Part shown: piece by piece, positions 16,522 to 25,208 of the stretch
Layout: every line of letters starts with the position of its first letter
Position numbering within the stretch: position 1 is the stretch's first letter
Assembly: GCA_902492545.1 (NCBI GenBank)
Contig: CABULX010000004.1
Coordinates: 1 to 38,479 of the forward strand
Length of the DNA: 38,479 bases
Direction: 5' to 3'
Origin: an uncultured Collinsella sp.
GTDB lineage: Bacteria; Actinomycetota; Coriobacteriia; Coriobacteriales; Coriobacteriaceae
The notes under the pieces: generated by a model
What the model saw: only the letters and a program-made list of their open reading frames with translations
What the model was told of the DNA's origin: nothing
Database searches by the model: none
Position numbers and translations under genes: made by a program

Positions 16522-17267
16522 TGATCGAGCTTGACCTTCTGAATCGTGCAGTGACCGATGCCCGTGAGGCGCACGATCTGCTTTATCGAAAAGCCCTCGT
16601 TTTTGAGCGTACGGATGTAGTTGTCGCGCACGGCTTTAGGCAAATCTTTAAGGTGGTGAGGCTCATACGGTTTAAGGAGAGCCTGTGCAAACTCCAGTGC
16701 ATCTATGTCGCTCACATGAGCGCCGTCACGGAAGCAATATCGATTCGGTTCTCCCGAGGTACTGAAAGCAAAAAATCTCTGAGAATCTCCGAGCAAACCT
16801 AGCACACATTCAGTCATACAAATACCCGGGTATCCCATATATTCGCTAAAACTGCTCCAACGATATAGTGAAGCAGTCCCAATCCTGGCTTTCGCAGGAT
16901 TATCGTGAATATATCTCACACAGTTGAGCAGCTGATCATCGTTAAGAATCGGCACGCTCTTAAATCGATCCTGAAAAACTGGTCCCTTCCGTCCGGTTTT
17001 CGCGTTGAAATACATCGCATATGCAGTCGTAACAGAGTGCATGCAATCGCTCAGGTGAACATGTTCATCATCTAGCAACAAGTGAATATGGTTGTCCATA
17101 AGGCACCAAGCAATGATATTGACGTCGTATTTTCGGCATTTCGAGGCAAGCAACCGAATCAAATATATCCGATCATCGGCATCCTCAAATATCAGCTGAC
17201 CACCACAGCCCTTTTGGACGACATGGTAATAGCCGTAAACAGAGATTTCCCGCGCGGTCCGAGTCAT
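16518..17267 (-). CDS. REP-associated tyrosine transposase (RAYT, Y1/HUH superfamily)
   Basis: RAYTs are single-copy relatives of the IS200/IS605 transposase that bind and cut REP hairpins in single-stranded DNA. The 249-residue protein has the HUH motif in WCLMDNHIHLLL (His60, His62), GPVFQDRFKSVPI, and the catalytic Tyr119 in VRYIHDNPAKA, followed by YRWSSFSEYMG. The C-terminus (FSIKQIVRLTGIGHCTIQKV, about 226-245) looks like a helix-turn-helix. The ATG at 17267 has GGAGG 8 bp upstream; another ATG at 17273 is too close to it. By eye its GC is lower than its neighbours, suggesting transfer. No transposon ends or target duplications were seen; instead it is flanked by copies of one short repeat, as expected for a RAYT. 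It sits between rsfS and the convergent dinB. Confidence 0.9.
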   Translation of the reverse strand: MTRTAREISVYGYYHVVQKGCGGQLIFEDADDRIYLIRLLASKCRKYDVNIIAWCLMDNHIHLLLDDEHVHLSDCMHSVTTAYAMYFNAKTGRKGPVFQDRFKSVPILNDDQLLNCVRYIHDNPAKARIGTASLYRWSSFSEYMGYPGICMTECVLGLLGDSQRFFAFSTSGEPNRYCFRDGAHVSDIDALEFAQALLKPYEPHHLKDLPKAVRDNYIRTLKNEGFSIKQIVRLTGIGHCTIQKVKLDQ

Positions 17268-17368
17268 ACGCATCTCCTCCTCTACAGATAACAAATACGT
17301 TACCCGAGTCGGAAAGCTAAATATCACGCAATGAACCGCAACTCGCTTCTATCGGCGAACGGTAGGTA

Positions 17369-17401
17369 GTAGCTAAAAAAGCCCCGTCCCAAATTAGCTA
17401 C
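17369..17401 (-). repeat. REP-like unit upstream of the RAYT gene
   Basis: On the minus strand it runs GTAGCTAATTTGGGACGGGG then CTTTTTTAGCTAC. The ends GTAGCTAA / TTAGCTAC form an 8-bp stem. It lies about 100 bp before the transposase start. Confidence 0.85.
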
Positions 17402-17408
17402 TTTGGGC

Positions 17409-17448
17409 AAAAAGAAAGGCGGGCAGCTGCGGAAAACCGCAACTGCCC
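17409..17448 (-). terminator. Intrinsic terminator after rsfS
   Basis: A 12-bp stem (GGGCAGTTGCGG / CCGCAGCTGCCC, one G-U pair) with a TTTT loop is followed on the minus strand by TTTCTTTTT. It ends the obgE-nadD-yqeK-rsfS transcript before the RAYT gene. Confidence 0.9.
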
Positions 17449-17464
17449 GGCGATATGCGTGAGG

Positions 17465-17493
17465 GTAGCTAAACCCCGTCTCAAATGAGCTAC
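17465..17493 (-). repeat. REP-like unit at the rsfS stop
   Basis: On the minus strand GTAGCTCATTTGAGACGGGG then TTTAGCTAC. It is 4 bp shorter than the other full units; GTAGCT / AGCTAC can pair. Its first base is the last base of the TAG stop of rsfS. Confidence 0.8.
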
Positions 17494-17948
17494 TAGAGGA
17501 GATTGAGGGGGAGCTGGGGGGCGTCTCCCCAGAGTTTCTCGAGGCGGTAGAAGTCGCGGGCTTCGGGAGTGAAGACGTGGACGACAACCGAACCGTAGTC
17601 CATGAGCATCCAAGTCTTCTGCTCGCGGCCCTCGATGGAGAACGGATGCTCGCCGCAAGCCTCGGCGACCTTCTCCTCAATCTCGTCGACGATCGAATCA
17701 ACCTGGCGGTTGTTGGTGCCGGTAGCAAGGACAAAGTAGTCGCACACATCGGAAAGCTCAGTCAGGTCGAGCACCTGAACGTCCTCGCCCTTCTTGTCGT
17801 AGGCGGCCTGCGCGGCGGCGCGGGCGACATCCTCGGCGGCGACACCGCTCGCGGACAGCGAGGCGGCGGTGCGGTCGGACGTGGCGGCGAAGCTCTTGTG
17901 CTCCACATCCTTGAGAATCTGCTCGTCAGTCATGGTCTCGTCGGCCAT
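17493..17948 (-). CDS. rsfS: Ribosomal silencing factor RsfS
   Basis: RsfS (YbeB/Iojap family) binds L14 and blocks subunit joining in starved cells. The 151-residue protein has the domain from about residue 40: AAYDKKGEDVQVLDLTELSDVCDYFVLATGTNNRQVDSIVDEIEE, then WMLMDYGSVVVHVFTPEARDFYRLEKLWGDA. An N-terminal extension of about 40 residues precedes it. The ATG at 17948 has AGAGG upstream; an internal ATG (MTDEQI) five codons later is an alternative. It follows yqeK by 28 bp; nadD-yqeK-rsfS is a widely conserved cluster. The TAG stop lies at the edge of a repeat unit. Confidence 0.95.
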   Translation of the reverse strand: MADETMTDEQILKDVEHKSFAATSDRTAASLSASGVAAEDVARAAAQAAYDKKGEDVQVLDLTELSDVCDYFVLATGTNNRQVDSIVDEIEEKVAEACGEHPFSIEGREQKTWMLMDYGSVVVHVFTPEARDFYRLEKLWGDAPQLPLNLL

Positions 17949-17976
17949 GGAATACCTCTTTCTAGACGCACCCGAG

Positions 17977-18585
17977 CTAGCGTAGCTGGGCGTAATGGTT
18001 GTAAATCGTAATAGCCGTGGGATAAAGATAACGCCCGGACTGGATCACATAGACCAAACCCTGCGCAAAACAGGAGAAGAACAACTCATCGAGCGTCGAC
18101 TCCCCCACCATCTTGCGCAGCGCATGCGCATAGTCGCCGTGGCGGTTGGGCTCGATGGCATCGGCCACAAAGACCACCATATCGAGCGGCGTCATGTCGC
18201 AAGCTCCCACGGTGTGACGGTCGACAGCCTGAAAGACCGCCGGCGACAGCCCGGGAAAAAGCTGCGGAAGCTCATAGGCGGCAACTGGGCCATGCAGCAG
18301 CGGTGTCGCGGCCGAAGGAGAGCCGGCAACCTTGATGCCATAGTGAAGCGCGCGGGCCACGAGCTCGTCATCGGAAAGCACCTTGTCCCAGTCGTGGATC
18401 AAGCCGGCGGCAGCGGCATCAAAGCGGTCAACGCCGTAGACCTCGGCCAGATGAAGTGCGGTCTCGGCAACACCCAGCGAATGCACATAGCGCTTGCGCT
18501 TATCCTTCATGCGAACATCGAGCAGCTCTTGAATGCGCTTGAGCAGTGCGCGCTCATCGCCCTCAAACTGATCCTCTACCGACAA
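17977..18585 (-). CDS. yqeK: HD-domain protein YqeK (probable diadenosine tetraphosphate hydrolase)
   Basis: YqeK proteins are HD-superfamily metal-dependent hydrolases; characterised members cleave Ap4A symmetrically to ADP. The 202-residue protein shows KRYVHSLGVAETALHLAEVYG (His35), the HD pair in LIHDWDK (about 64-65), LLHGPVAAYEL, and DRHTVGACDMTPLDMVVFVADAIEPNR. The start is a TTG at 18585 with GGGGG 6 bp upstream and 12 bp after the nadD stop; the nearby ATG at 18596 is out of frame. It sits between nadD and rsfS as in most Gram-positives. Confidence 0.92.
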   Translation of the reverse strand: MSVEDQFEGDERALLKRIQELLDVRMKDKRKRYVHSLGVAETALHLAEVYGVDRFDAAAAGLIHDWDKVLSDDELVARALHYGIKVAGSPSAATPLLHGPVAAYELPQLFPGLSPAVFQAVDRHTVGACDMTPLDMVVFVADAIEPNRHGDYAHALRKMVGESTLDELFFSCFAQGLVYVIQSGRYLYPTAITIYNHYAQLR

Positions 18586-18597
18586 CGTAGACCCCCA

Positions 18598-19275
18598 TCA
18601 CTCAAAATCTTCTTGGCCCAAATCGGCATATAGCCTGCGTTTGCGAATGTAGCCGAGCACGGACTCGCTCGTAAGATAGCGCACGCTCATGCCGCGGGCA
18701 ACTCGCTTACGAATGTTCGTCGAGCTGATCGCCAGCGCCGGAATCTGAATATAGCGCACGTCGAACGGCAGCCCCGACTCTTTGATTCGGGCACGCGCTG
18801 TATCGATATCAAAGCCCGGTCGTGTCGCCGCAATAAAGGTAGCAAGTTCAGCGATTCGTTCGGCATCATGCCAGGTCACGATATCGATAATCGCATCGGC
18901 GCCCGTAATAAAGTAGAGCTTTACCTGCGGCGGGTAAAAGTCGCGAAGGGCATGAAGCGTATCAGCCGTATAGGTTACGCCCGGGCGGTCGATCTCGAAC
19001 CGGCTCGCCAAAAAGGCCGGGTTCGCGGCGGTGGCGAGGACCGTCATGGCATAACGATCCTCGGCAGGCGTCACCGGCTTGTCAAGCTTAAAGGCAGGCG
19101 TGCCCGCCGGCATAAAGAGCACGGCATCCAAGTCGAGGGACTCACGCGCCTGCTCAGCGGTCACCAGGTGCCCGTAATGGATGGGATCAAAGGTGCCACC
19201 CATAATGCCGAGCCTAAACTCCTGCCCGTCCTCTAGAGGAAGCTCGGGCAGACCGATTCCACCGCGCAGCGACAT
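18598..19275 (-). CDS. nadD: Nicotinate-nucleotide adenylyltransferase
   Basis: NadD converts nicotinate mononucleotide and ATP into deamido-NAD, the penultimate step of NAD synthesis. The 225-residue protein has the nucleotidyltransferase HxGH-type motif in MGGTFDPIHYGHL, MPAGTPAFK, FITGADAIIDIVTWHDAERI and the C-terminal ISSTNIRKRV motif. The conserved core begins near residue 21, so the 20 preceding residues are an extension; the ATG at 19275, 3 bp after the obgE stop, is the only good start near it. Confidence 0.95.
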   Translation of the reverse strand: MSLRGGIGLPELPLEDGQEFRLGIMGGTFDPIHYGHLVTAEQARESLDLDAVLFMPAGTPAFKLDKPVTPAEDRYAMTVLATAANPAFLASRFEIDRPGVTYTADTLHALRDFYPPQVKLYFITGADAIIDIVTWHDAERIAELATFIAATRPGFDIDTARARIKESGLPFDVRYIQIPALAISSTNIRKRVARGMSVRYLTSESVLGYIRKRRLYADLGQEDFE

Positions 19276-19278
19276 GGC

Positions 19279-20757
<1,479 letters not shown>

Positions 20758-20761
20758 CTAC

Positions 20762-20805
20762 AAAAAAGAGGGAGACCCTTGAATCCTAAAACTCAAGTGC
20801 CTCCC
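20762..20805 (-). terminator. Intrinsic terminator between rpmA and obgE
   Basis: An imperfect long stem (GGGAG...CTTGA with TCAAG...CTCCC) is followed on the minus strand by TCTTTTTTG. It lies directly in front of the obgE ribosome site, so obgE is expressed by read-through or separately. Confidence 0.8.
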
Positions 20806-20830
20806 ACATATGTGCTCTATGAAGGGTGAA

Positions 20831-21088
20831 TTACGCGTTCGCGAGCGGGCGTACGCTGACCCTGTGCTTGATACCCTTGTGGAACTCAACGGTACCGTCG
20901 ACCAGCGCGAACAGCGTGTCGTCCTTACCACGGCCAACGTTCTCACCCGGGTGGATGTGCGTGCCGTGCTGACGGACGAGAATCGTGCCCGTGGTTACCG
21001 TCTGGCCGGCATAGCGCTTCGTGCCAAGGCGCTGACCGCGGGAGTCACGGCCATTACGGGAGGAACCGAGTCCTTTTTTGTGTGCCAT
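20831..21088 (-). CDS. rpmA: 50S ribosomal protein L27
   Basis: L27 reaches into the peptidyl-transferase centre. The 85-residue protein begins [26 protein letters not shown] and continues with [37 protein letters not shown]. It lacks the cleavable N-terminal extension seen in Firmicutes such as Staphylococcus. The ATG at 21088 is preceded by TAGG. It lies 33 bp after rplU and before a terminator. Confidence 0.97.
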   Translation of the reverse strand: MAHKKGLGSSRNGRDSRGQRLGTKRYAGQTVTTGTILVRQHGTHIHPGENVGRGKDDTLFALVDGTVEFHKGIKHRVSVRPLANA

Positions 21089-21121
21089 TGTGTATACCTA
21101 CTCTTTCGTTACGAGTGTAAT

Positions 21122-21496
21122 CTACTCGGCGACGGGAGCCTCGGCAACAGCCTCGGCCTCTGCCTTGACAGCCTTCTTGGCGCGGGACGTAGCCTGGACC
21201 TTCACGATCTTCAGCTTGGTGAGCTGCTGACGGTGACCCTTCAGACGACGATAGCGCTTACGCTTGTGGAACTTGAAGACCAGCTGCTTCTCGCCCTTGA
21301 ACTGCTCAACGATCTGAGCGGTAACCTTGGCCTTGGCCAGCTTGTCGGGATCGGTGACGATCTTCTTACCATCGTTGAGGAAGATGACCGGCAGGGTGAC
21401 CTTGTCGCCCTCATTGCCCTCGATCTTCTCGACGGTGATGACATCGTCGGTGGCGACCTTGTACTGCTTGCCGCCCGTGTTAACGATTGCGTACAT
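21122..21496 (-). CDS. rplU: 50S ribosomal protein L21
   Basis: L21 binds 23S rRNA in the 50S subunit. The 124-residue protein shows MYAIVNTGGKQYKV, GDKVTLPVIFLNDGK and FKFHKRKRYRRLKGHRQQLTKLKI. The last 20 or so residues are an Ala/Glu-rich tail beyond the usual length of about 102. The ATG at 21496 is the canonical N-terminus; an in-frame upstream start would add seven residues. It has a strong promoter immediately upstream. Confidence 0.97.
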   Translation of the reverse strand: MYAIVNTGGKQYKVATDDVITVEKIEGNEGDKVTLPVIFLNDGKKIVTDPDKLAKAKVTAQIVEQFKGEKQLVFKFHKRKRYRRLKGHRQQLTKLKIVKVQATSRAKKAVKAEAEAVAEAPVAE

Positions 21497-21538
21497 GTTT
21501 ACTTGCCCTTCATGCATCAGTTAGTGCAACAGCCGAAT

Positions 21539-21567
21539 ATAGTAGCAGGCGAAAATACCCCCGTCAA
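21539..21567 (-). promoter_or_regulatory. Promoter of rplU
   Basis: On the minus strand TTGACG (21562-21567) and TACTAT (21539-21544) are separated by 17 bp, with a predicted start near 21532 and a leader of about 36 nt. The -35 overlaps the end of the upstream gene. Confidence 0.75.
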
Positions 21568-22376
21568 CGAGTATGTGGAGCAAATCCACAAGTTCGCACA
21601 GGTATGGGGCTGACGAGTCGGCCCTCGTCGTCCTCGCATGCTTGATTCTGACGCTCGACATCGTAGGAGCAGATGGTCACGAGGTCTTGCATACCGGTGG
21701 AAACAATAGGTGCATCCACGCCCGGGGTCAAGCCCTGCAACAAAACATCAGCAGCGGAAAGCAAAATTTCCGGACGCATGGAGCCCTCGTTGTCGGCATG
21801 GGTGTCGAGCATGAGCACCAAATGGTCCGGGCGCTCCCCCGCCGTGAGCTCATAGCCCACGAGCGTGTGATCCAAATCCAAGCGCTTGCTCTTTTTGCCG
21901 CGCGCGTAGTCGATGCCATGGTCCGCGCGCAGCGTGTCGATCGCACGACGCACCTCGTCGGCGCTTACGGGCGCCTCGGGATCCAAGTGCAGGTCGATGC
22001 GATACGACAGACGCGTGAGTTGCGCCGTCAACGCCGGCGTGCGCACGTCGATATACGCCGCCTCGATGGGCGCCAGATCGGCCGGAGACGCCGCAGCCAG
22101 ACGCCCAAACGCCTCGTCGAGCGCCACGAACTCGGTCATAAACAGGTCATACCACTCGCAGGTCGACGACGTACCCACCGGTAGCGCCGAAGAGAAGCCC
22201 ACGCGCATATGCGGAGAAAAGCCCTGCGTGACGGCATAGGGAAGTCCCGCACGGCGCACGATGCGCTCAATGGTATGGATTACTTCGAGATGGCCCAGGT
22301 ATTTAAGGCGATCGCGCTTGCCATAGCGAACACGAAGCCTAAAGAGCGTGGGGTTGTCGGTCAGGCGCTCACTCAT
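21564..22376 (-). CDS. TIGR03936 family radical-SAM-associated protein (DUF2344)
   Basis: This 270-residue protein belongs to the family found next to, or fused with, the TIGR03960 radical SAM protein; its function is not established. Recognisable sequence: FRLRVRYGKRDRLKYLGHLEVIHTIERIVRRAGLPYAVTQGFSPHMRVGFSSALPVGTSS, which is the family's signature block. The rest is less conserved. The ATG at 22376 overlaps the stop of the radical SAM gene by four bases (ATGA), so the two are translationally coupled. Its 3' end contains the -35 of the rplU promoter. Confidence 0.88.
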   Translation of the reverse strand: MSERLTDNPTLFRLRVRYGKRDRLKYLGHLEVIHTIERIVRRAGLPYAVTQGFSPHMRVGFSSALPVGTSSTCEWYDLFMTEFVALDEAFGRLAAASPADLAPIEAAYIDVRTPALTAQLTRLSYRIDLHLDPEAPVSADEVRRAIDTLRADHGIDYARGKKSKRLDLDHTLVGYELTAGERPDHLVLMLDTHADNEGSMRPEILLSAADVLLQGLTPGVDAPIVSTGMQDLVTICSYDVERQNQACEDDEGRLVSPIPVRTCGFAPHTR

Positions 22377-24250
22377 GCGCGATCACCCATCAATACATTC
22401 TTGACGTGGAGCGTGGGGCAGATTCCGCAGCCGGTGCACGACGTGCGGGTGCAGTCGGGAGTCGTGACACCCTCGAGCGAGCGACGGTACTCGCGCTCGA
22501 GGAAGCCACGCGTGCAGCCGGGGCTCACATGCTCCCACGGCAGGCGCCAGTCCAACTCGTAGGGCAGGTGCACGAGCTCATTGAGGTCGATGCCGTTTTT
22601 GGCAGCAGCCTCCTTCCAGTTATCGAGCGAGAAATGCTCTACCCAGGCGTCAAAGCGAGACCCCGAGCGCCAAGCATCGATGATGACGGGCGTCATGTCA
22701 CGACCGGCGCGGGAGAGCGCGGCCTCGATGAGCGAGGTCTCGGCATCGTGGTAATGCACGCGGACGGCACGGTTGCGAACGCTCGTGATGAGCAGCTTCT
22801 GGCGACGCTTGACGTCGTCGTAGTCGAGCTGCGGGCACCACTGGAACGGCGTGGCAGCCTTGGGGATAAAGACCGAAACCGAGATGGACACCGAGATCGA
22901 GCCGCGACGAGCCTTGGGCACCACGGAACGACCGAGCTCCAGCACGTGATCGGCCAGATTGGCGATGGCCACGATGTCCTCGTCGCGCTCGCCGGGAAGG
23001 CCCATCATAAAGTAGAGCTTCATGCGGTTCCAGCCGGCCTCGAAGGCCGCCTTGGCCGCACGGTCCAGGTCCTCCTCGGTCACGTTCTTGTTAATGATGT
23101 CGCGCATGCGCTGGCTGCCGGCCTCGGGTGCGAACGTCAGGCCGCCCTTCTTTTCGCCGGCGACCGACTCGGCCATATCCACGCCAAACGAATCCAGGCG
23201 CTGCGACGGAATAGACACGCGAATACCCGTATCCTCCAGGCGATGGTTGAGCCTGCCGAGCACATCGCGAATGCAGGAGTGGTCGGTCGTGGAGAGCGAG
23301 GTCAGCGACACCTCGTCATAGCCGGTCTTTTCCAGACCCTGAATCACCGACGAGACGATCTGGTCGGCCGAGCGCTCACGCACCGGGCGATACGTCATGC
23401 CGGCCTGGCAAAAACGACAGCCGCGGGCGCAGCCGCGCAGGATCTCGATAGACAGGCGGTCGTGGACCAGCTGCGCATAGGGCACGCACGACTGCGACAG
23501 CGGATTCGTGGCGCCGAAATCCTCGACGACGCGCTTGTAGACCACGGTCGGCGCATCCTTGCCCTCACGCGGCACGGTGTAGCCATGCGGCGAGCAGGGC
23601 TCGTCGTGACAAACCTCATAGAGCGACGGCACGTAGTTGCCGGCAATGGATGCAAGCTGCTCGACAATCTGCGCGCGCGGGACTCCTTCGTCACGCAGAC
23701 GGCGATGCAACTGGCAGGTCTCGAGCAGCGATTCCTCGCCCTCGCCGATGAGGATAACATCGAAGAAGGCCGCGTACGGCTCGGGGTTGTACACCGAGGG
23801 GCCGCCGGCGATGATAATGGGGTCGTCCTCGGTGCGGTCAGCCGCTAACAGCGGAATACCAGCGAGGTCGAGTGCCTCGAGGAAGTTCGTCACCGCCATC
23901 TCGTGCGGCACATGCAGGCCGACGATATCAAACGAAGCGACCGGCGCTGCACCCTCGAGCGACAGCAGCGGAATGCCTGCCTCGCGCATGGCGTCACCCA
24001 TATCGGGCCACGGCACATAGCCGCGCTCGCAGGAGATGCCCTCGGCCTGGTTAAGGATGTTGTAGAGGATGGCGATGCCCTGGTTGGGCAGACCGACCTC
24101 GTACACATCCGGGTAGATCAGGCAGCAACGGTAGTCGGCATCGGCCTTGGAAAGCGTGCCCCACTCGTGATCGATATAGCGACTCGGCTTCTCGACCTTG
24201 GCGAGCAACGGCTCAATTAAATGAAAACAGTCTTGGTATGCAACGCGCAA
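22373..24250 (-). CDS. TIGR03960 family B12-binding-domain radical SAM protein
   Basis: A 625-residue radical SAM protein with an N-terminal cobalamin-binding-like region (CLIYPDVYEVGLPNQGIAILYNILN ... DIVGLHVPHEMAVTNFLEAL ... IIAGGPSVYNPEPYA) and a radical SAM core with the CxxxCxxC cluster motif in LRGCARGCRFCQAG. Further on are SLTSLSTTDHS and TFAPEAGSQRMRDIINKNVTEED. A second Cys cluster near the C-terminus (CTRTSCTGCGIC) suggests an additional iron-sulfur or metal site. The substrate is unknown; association with ribosomal protein genes suggests an RNA or ribosome target, but that is inference. The TTG at 24250 has GGGG 7 bp upstream. Confidence 0.92.
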   Translation of the reverse strand: MRVAYQDCFHLIEPLLAKVEKPSRYIDHEWGTLSKADADYRCCLIYPDVYEVGLPNQGIAILYNILNQAEGISCERGYVPWPDMGDAMREAGIPLLSLEGAAPVASFDIVGLHVPHEMAVTNFLEALDLAGIPLLAADRTEDDPIIIAGGPSVYNPEPYAAFFDVILIGEGEESLLETCQLHRRLRDEGVPRAQIVEQLASIAGNYVPSLYEVCHDEPCSPHGYTVPREGKDAPTVVYKRVVEDFGATNPLSQSCVPYAQLVHDRLSIEILRGCARGCRFCQAGMTYRPVRERSADQIVSSVIQGLEKTGYDEVSLTSLSTTDHSCIRDVLGRLNHRLEDTGIRVSIPSQRLDSFGVDMAESVAGEKKGGLTFAPEAGSQRMRDIINKNVTEEDLDRAAKAAFEAGWNRMKLYFMMGLPGERDEDIVAIANLADHVLELGRSVVPKARRGSISVSISVSVFIPKAATPFQWCPQLDYDDVKRRQKLLITSVRNRAVRVHYHDAETSLIEAALSRAGRDMTPVIIDAWRSGSRFDAWVEHFSLDNWKEAAAKNGIDLNELVHLPYELDWRLPWEHVSPGCTRGFLEREYRRSLEGVTTPDCTRTSCTGCGICPTLHVKNVLMGDRA

Positions 24251-24260
24251 CGGAAAACCC

Positions 24261-25190
24261 CTAAGCAGCGAGATCTGATGCGTCCTGATAGGACGCCATA
24301 GGACGGGTAGCGCCCGCGACCGCAGTCACCAGATCGCGAACGCGGGAAAACGTGGCAGTGACCACCTCGTTAGCACGGCTGTAGTCGACATCGCGCTCGT
24401 AGAGCGAAACGAGCGCACGGCCCATGCCATAGGTGCCCGCGGCAGCAGCGAGCGCCTTGACGGCAAACCCAATATGCGGCGTCTGCTTGACGAGCGCGCG
24501 GGTGACCGCGCGGATCACAAGACCGCCGGCAAGCACGCCCGCGACCTCGTAGCCGCGCTCAGGCTTAATGCCGCGTCCAAAGACGGCAGCGAGCTCAAAG
24601 AGCATGCCCACCTGCGCCAGCGCCATAACGGGATAATCGGTGCCCGGCAAAAACACCAAAGCCCCGGTCGCCATATTGGTGAGCGCACACGAGGTGATGA
24701 TACGATTGGCCGCCGCGATGCGCATGAAGGCAAAGTTCGCCGCAAAAGCCGTTTCCTTGTCGGTGCGATCGAGAATCCAGCGGGCAAGCGTCTCGAGCAG
24801 ATACGTCTTATCGGTTGCCGCCACCACACCGAGCATGGGCGTGGACTCCTCGATAAACGGCACCTCCACAGCAGACTCGGCAAGCACGCACACGGGCGCG
24901 CCGGCGATCACGAGCTCCTGCACGGCACTCTCCAAGCGGTCGGAACCACACGAGAGCACCAGCACCACATCGGTATCGGTCTTTGGAGCAATTCGCTCCT
25001 CCCCCAGACGCTCGACGCGCACAATGCCCGAGGTCGTCTGCGGCACAAAGGCGTCACGCACCGTCTCGGCCAGAAAGCGCGAGGCGGACGAATCCAGATA
25101 GACCGAGACGCGCACCGGCGTATCGGAATCCTTCTTAACGGACGCGCCCATCTTAAAAGCGCGGGTCAGCTTATCTACGGGAATTTTCAT
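24261..25190 (-). CDS. Conserved protein with DUF697-like C-terminal half
   Basis: I do not recognise a characterised function. The 309-residue protein has an N-terminal half with a predicted alternating strand/helix pattern (VVLVLSCGSDRLES, APVCVLAES) but no P-loop. Its C-terminal half has hydrophobic helices (LTNMATGALVFLPGTDYPVMALAQVGMLFELAAVFG, EVAGVLAGGLVIRAVTRALV, ALAAAAGTYGMGRAL) that resemble DUF697/YcjF-type proteins. The ATG at 25190 has GGAGGGG 6 bp upstream. It lies 18 bp after rodA and 10 bp before the radical SAM gene, inside the elongation operon, which suggests an envelope-associated role by context only. Confidence 0.75.
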   Translation of the reverse strand: MKIPVDKLTRAFKMGASVKKDSDTPVRVSVYLDSSASRFLAETVRDAFVPQTTSGIVRVERLGEERIAPKTDTDVVLVLSCGSDRLESAVQELVIAGAPVCVLAESAVEVPFIEESTPMLGVVAATDKTYLLETLARWILDRTDKETAFAANFAFMRIAAANRIITSCALTNMATGALVFLPGTDYPVMALAQVGMLFELAAVFGRGIKPERGYEVAGVLAGGLVIRAVTRALVKQTPHIGFAVKALAAAAGTYGMGRALVSLYERDVDYSRANEVVTATFSRVRDLVTAVAGATRPMASYQDASDLAA

Positions 25191-25208
25191 AGCAAACCCC
25201 TCCAGCGG

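Noticed and set aside
16302..17495. A complete insertion sequence with terminal repeats and target duplication
   Set aside because: The transposase is of the RAYT class, and no terminal inverted repeats or duplicated target could be found; the repeats behave as a dispersed family.
21497..21538. L21 autoregulatory leader before rplU
   Set aside because: The predicted leader is only about 36 nt and shows no stable structure.
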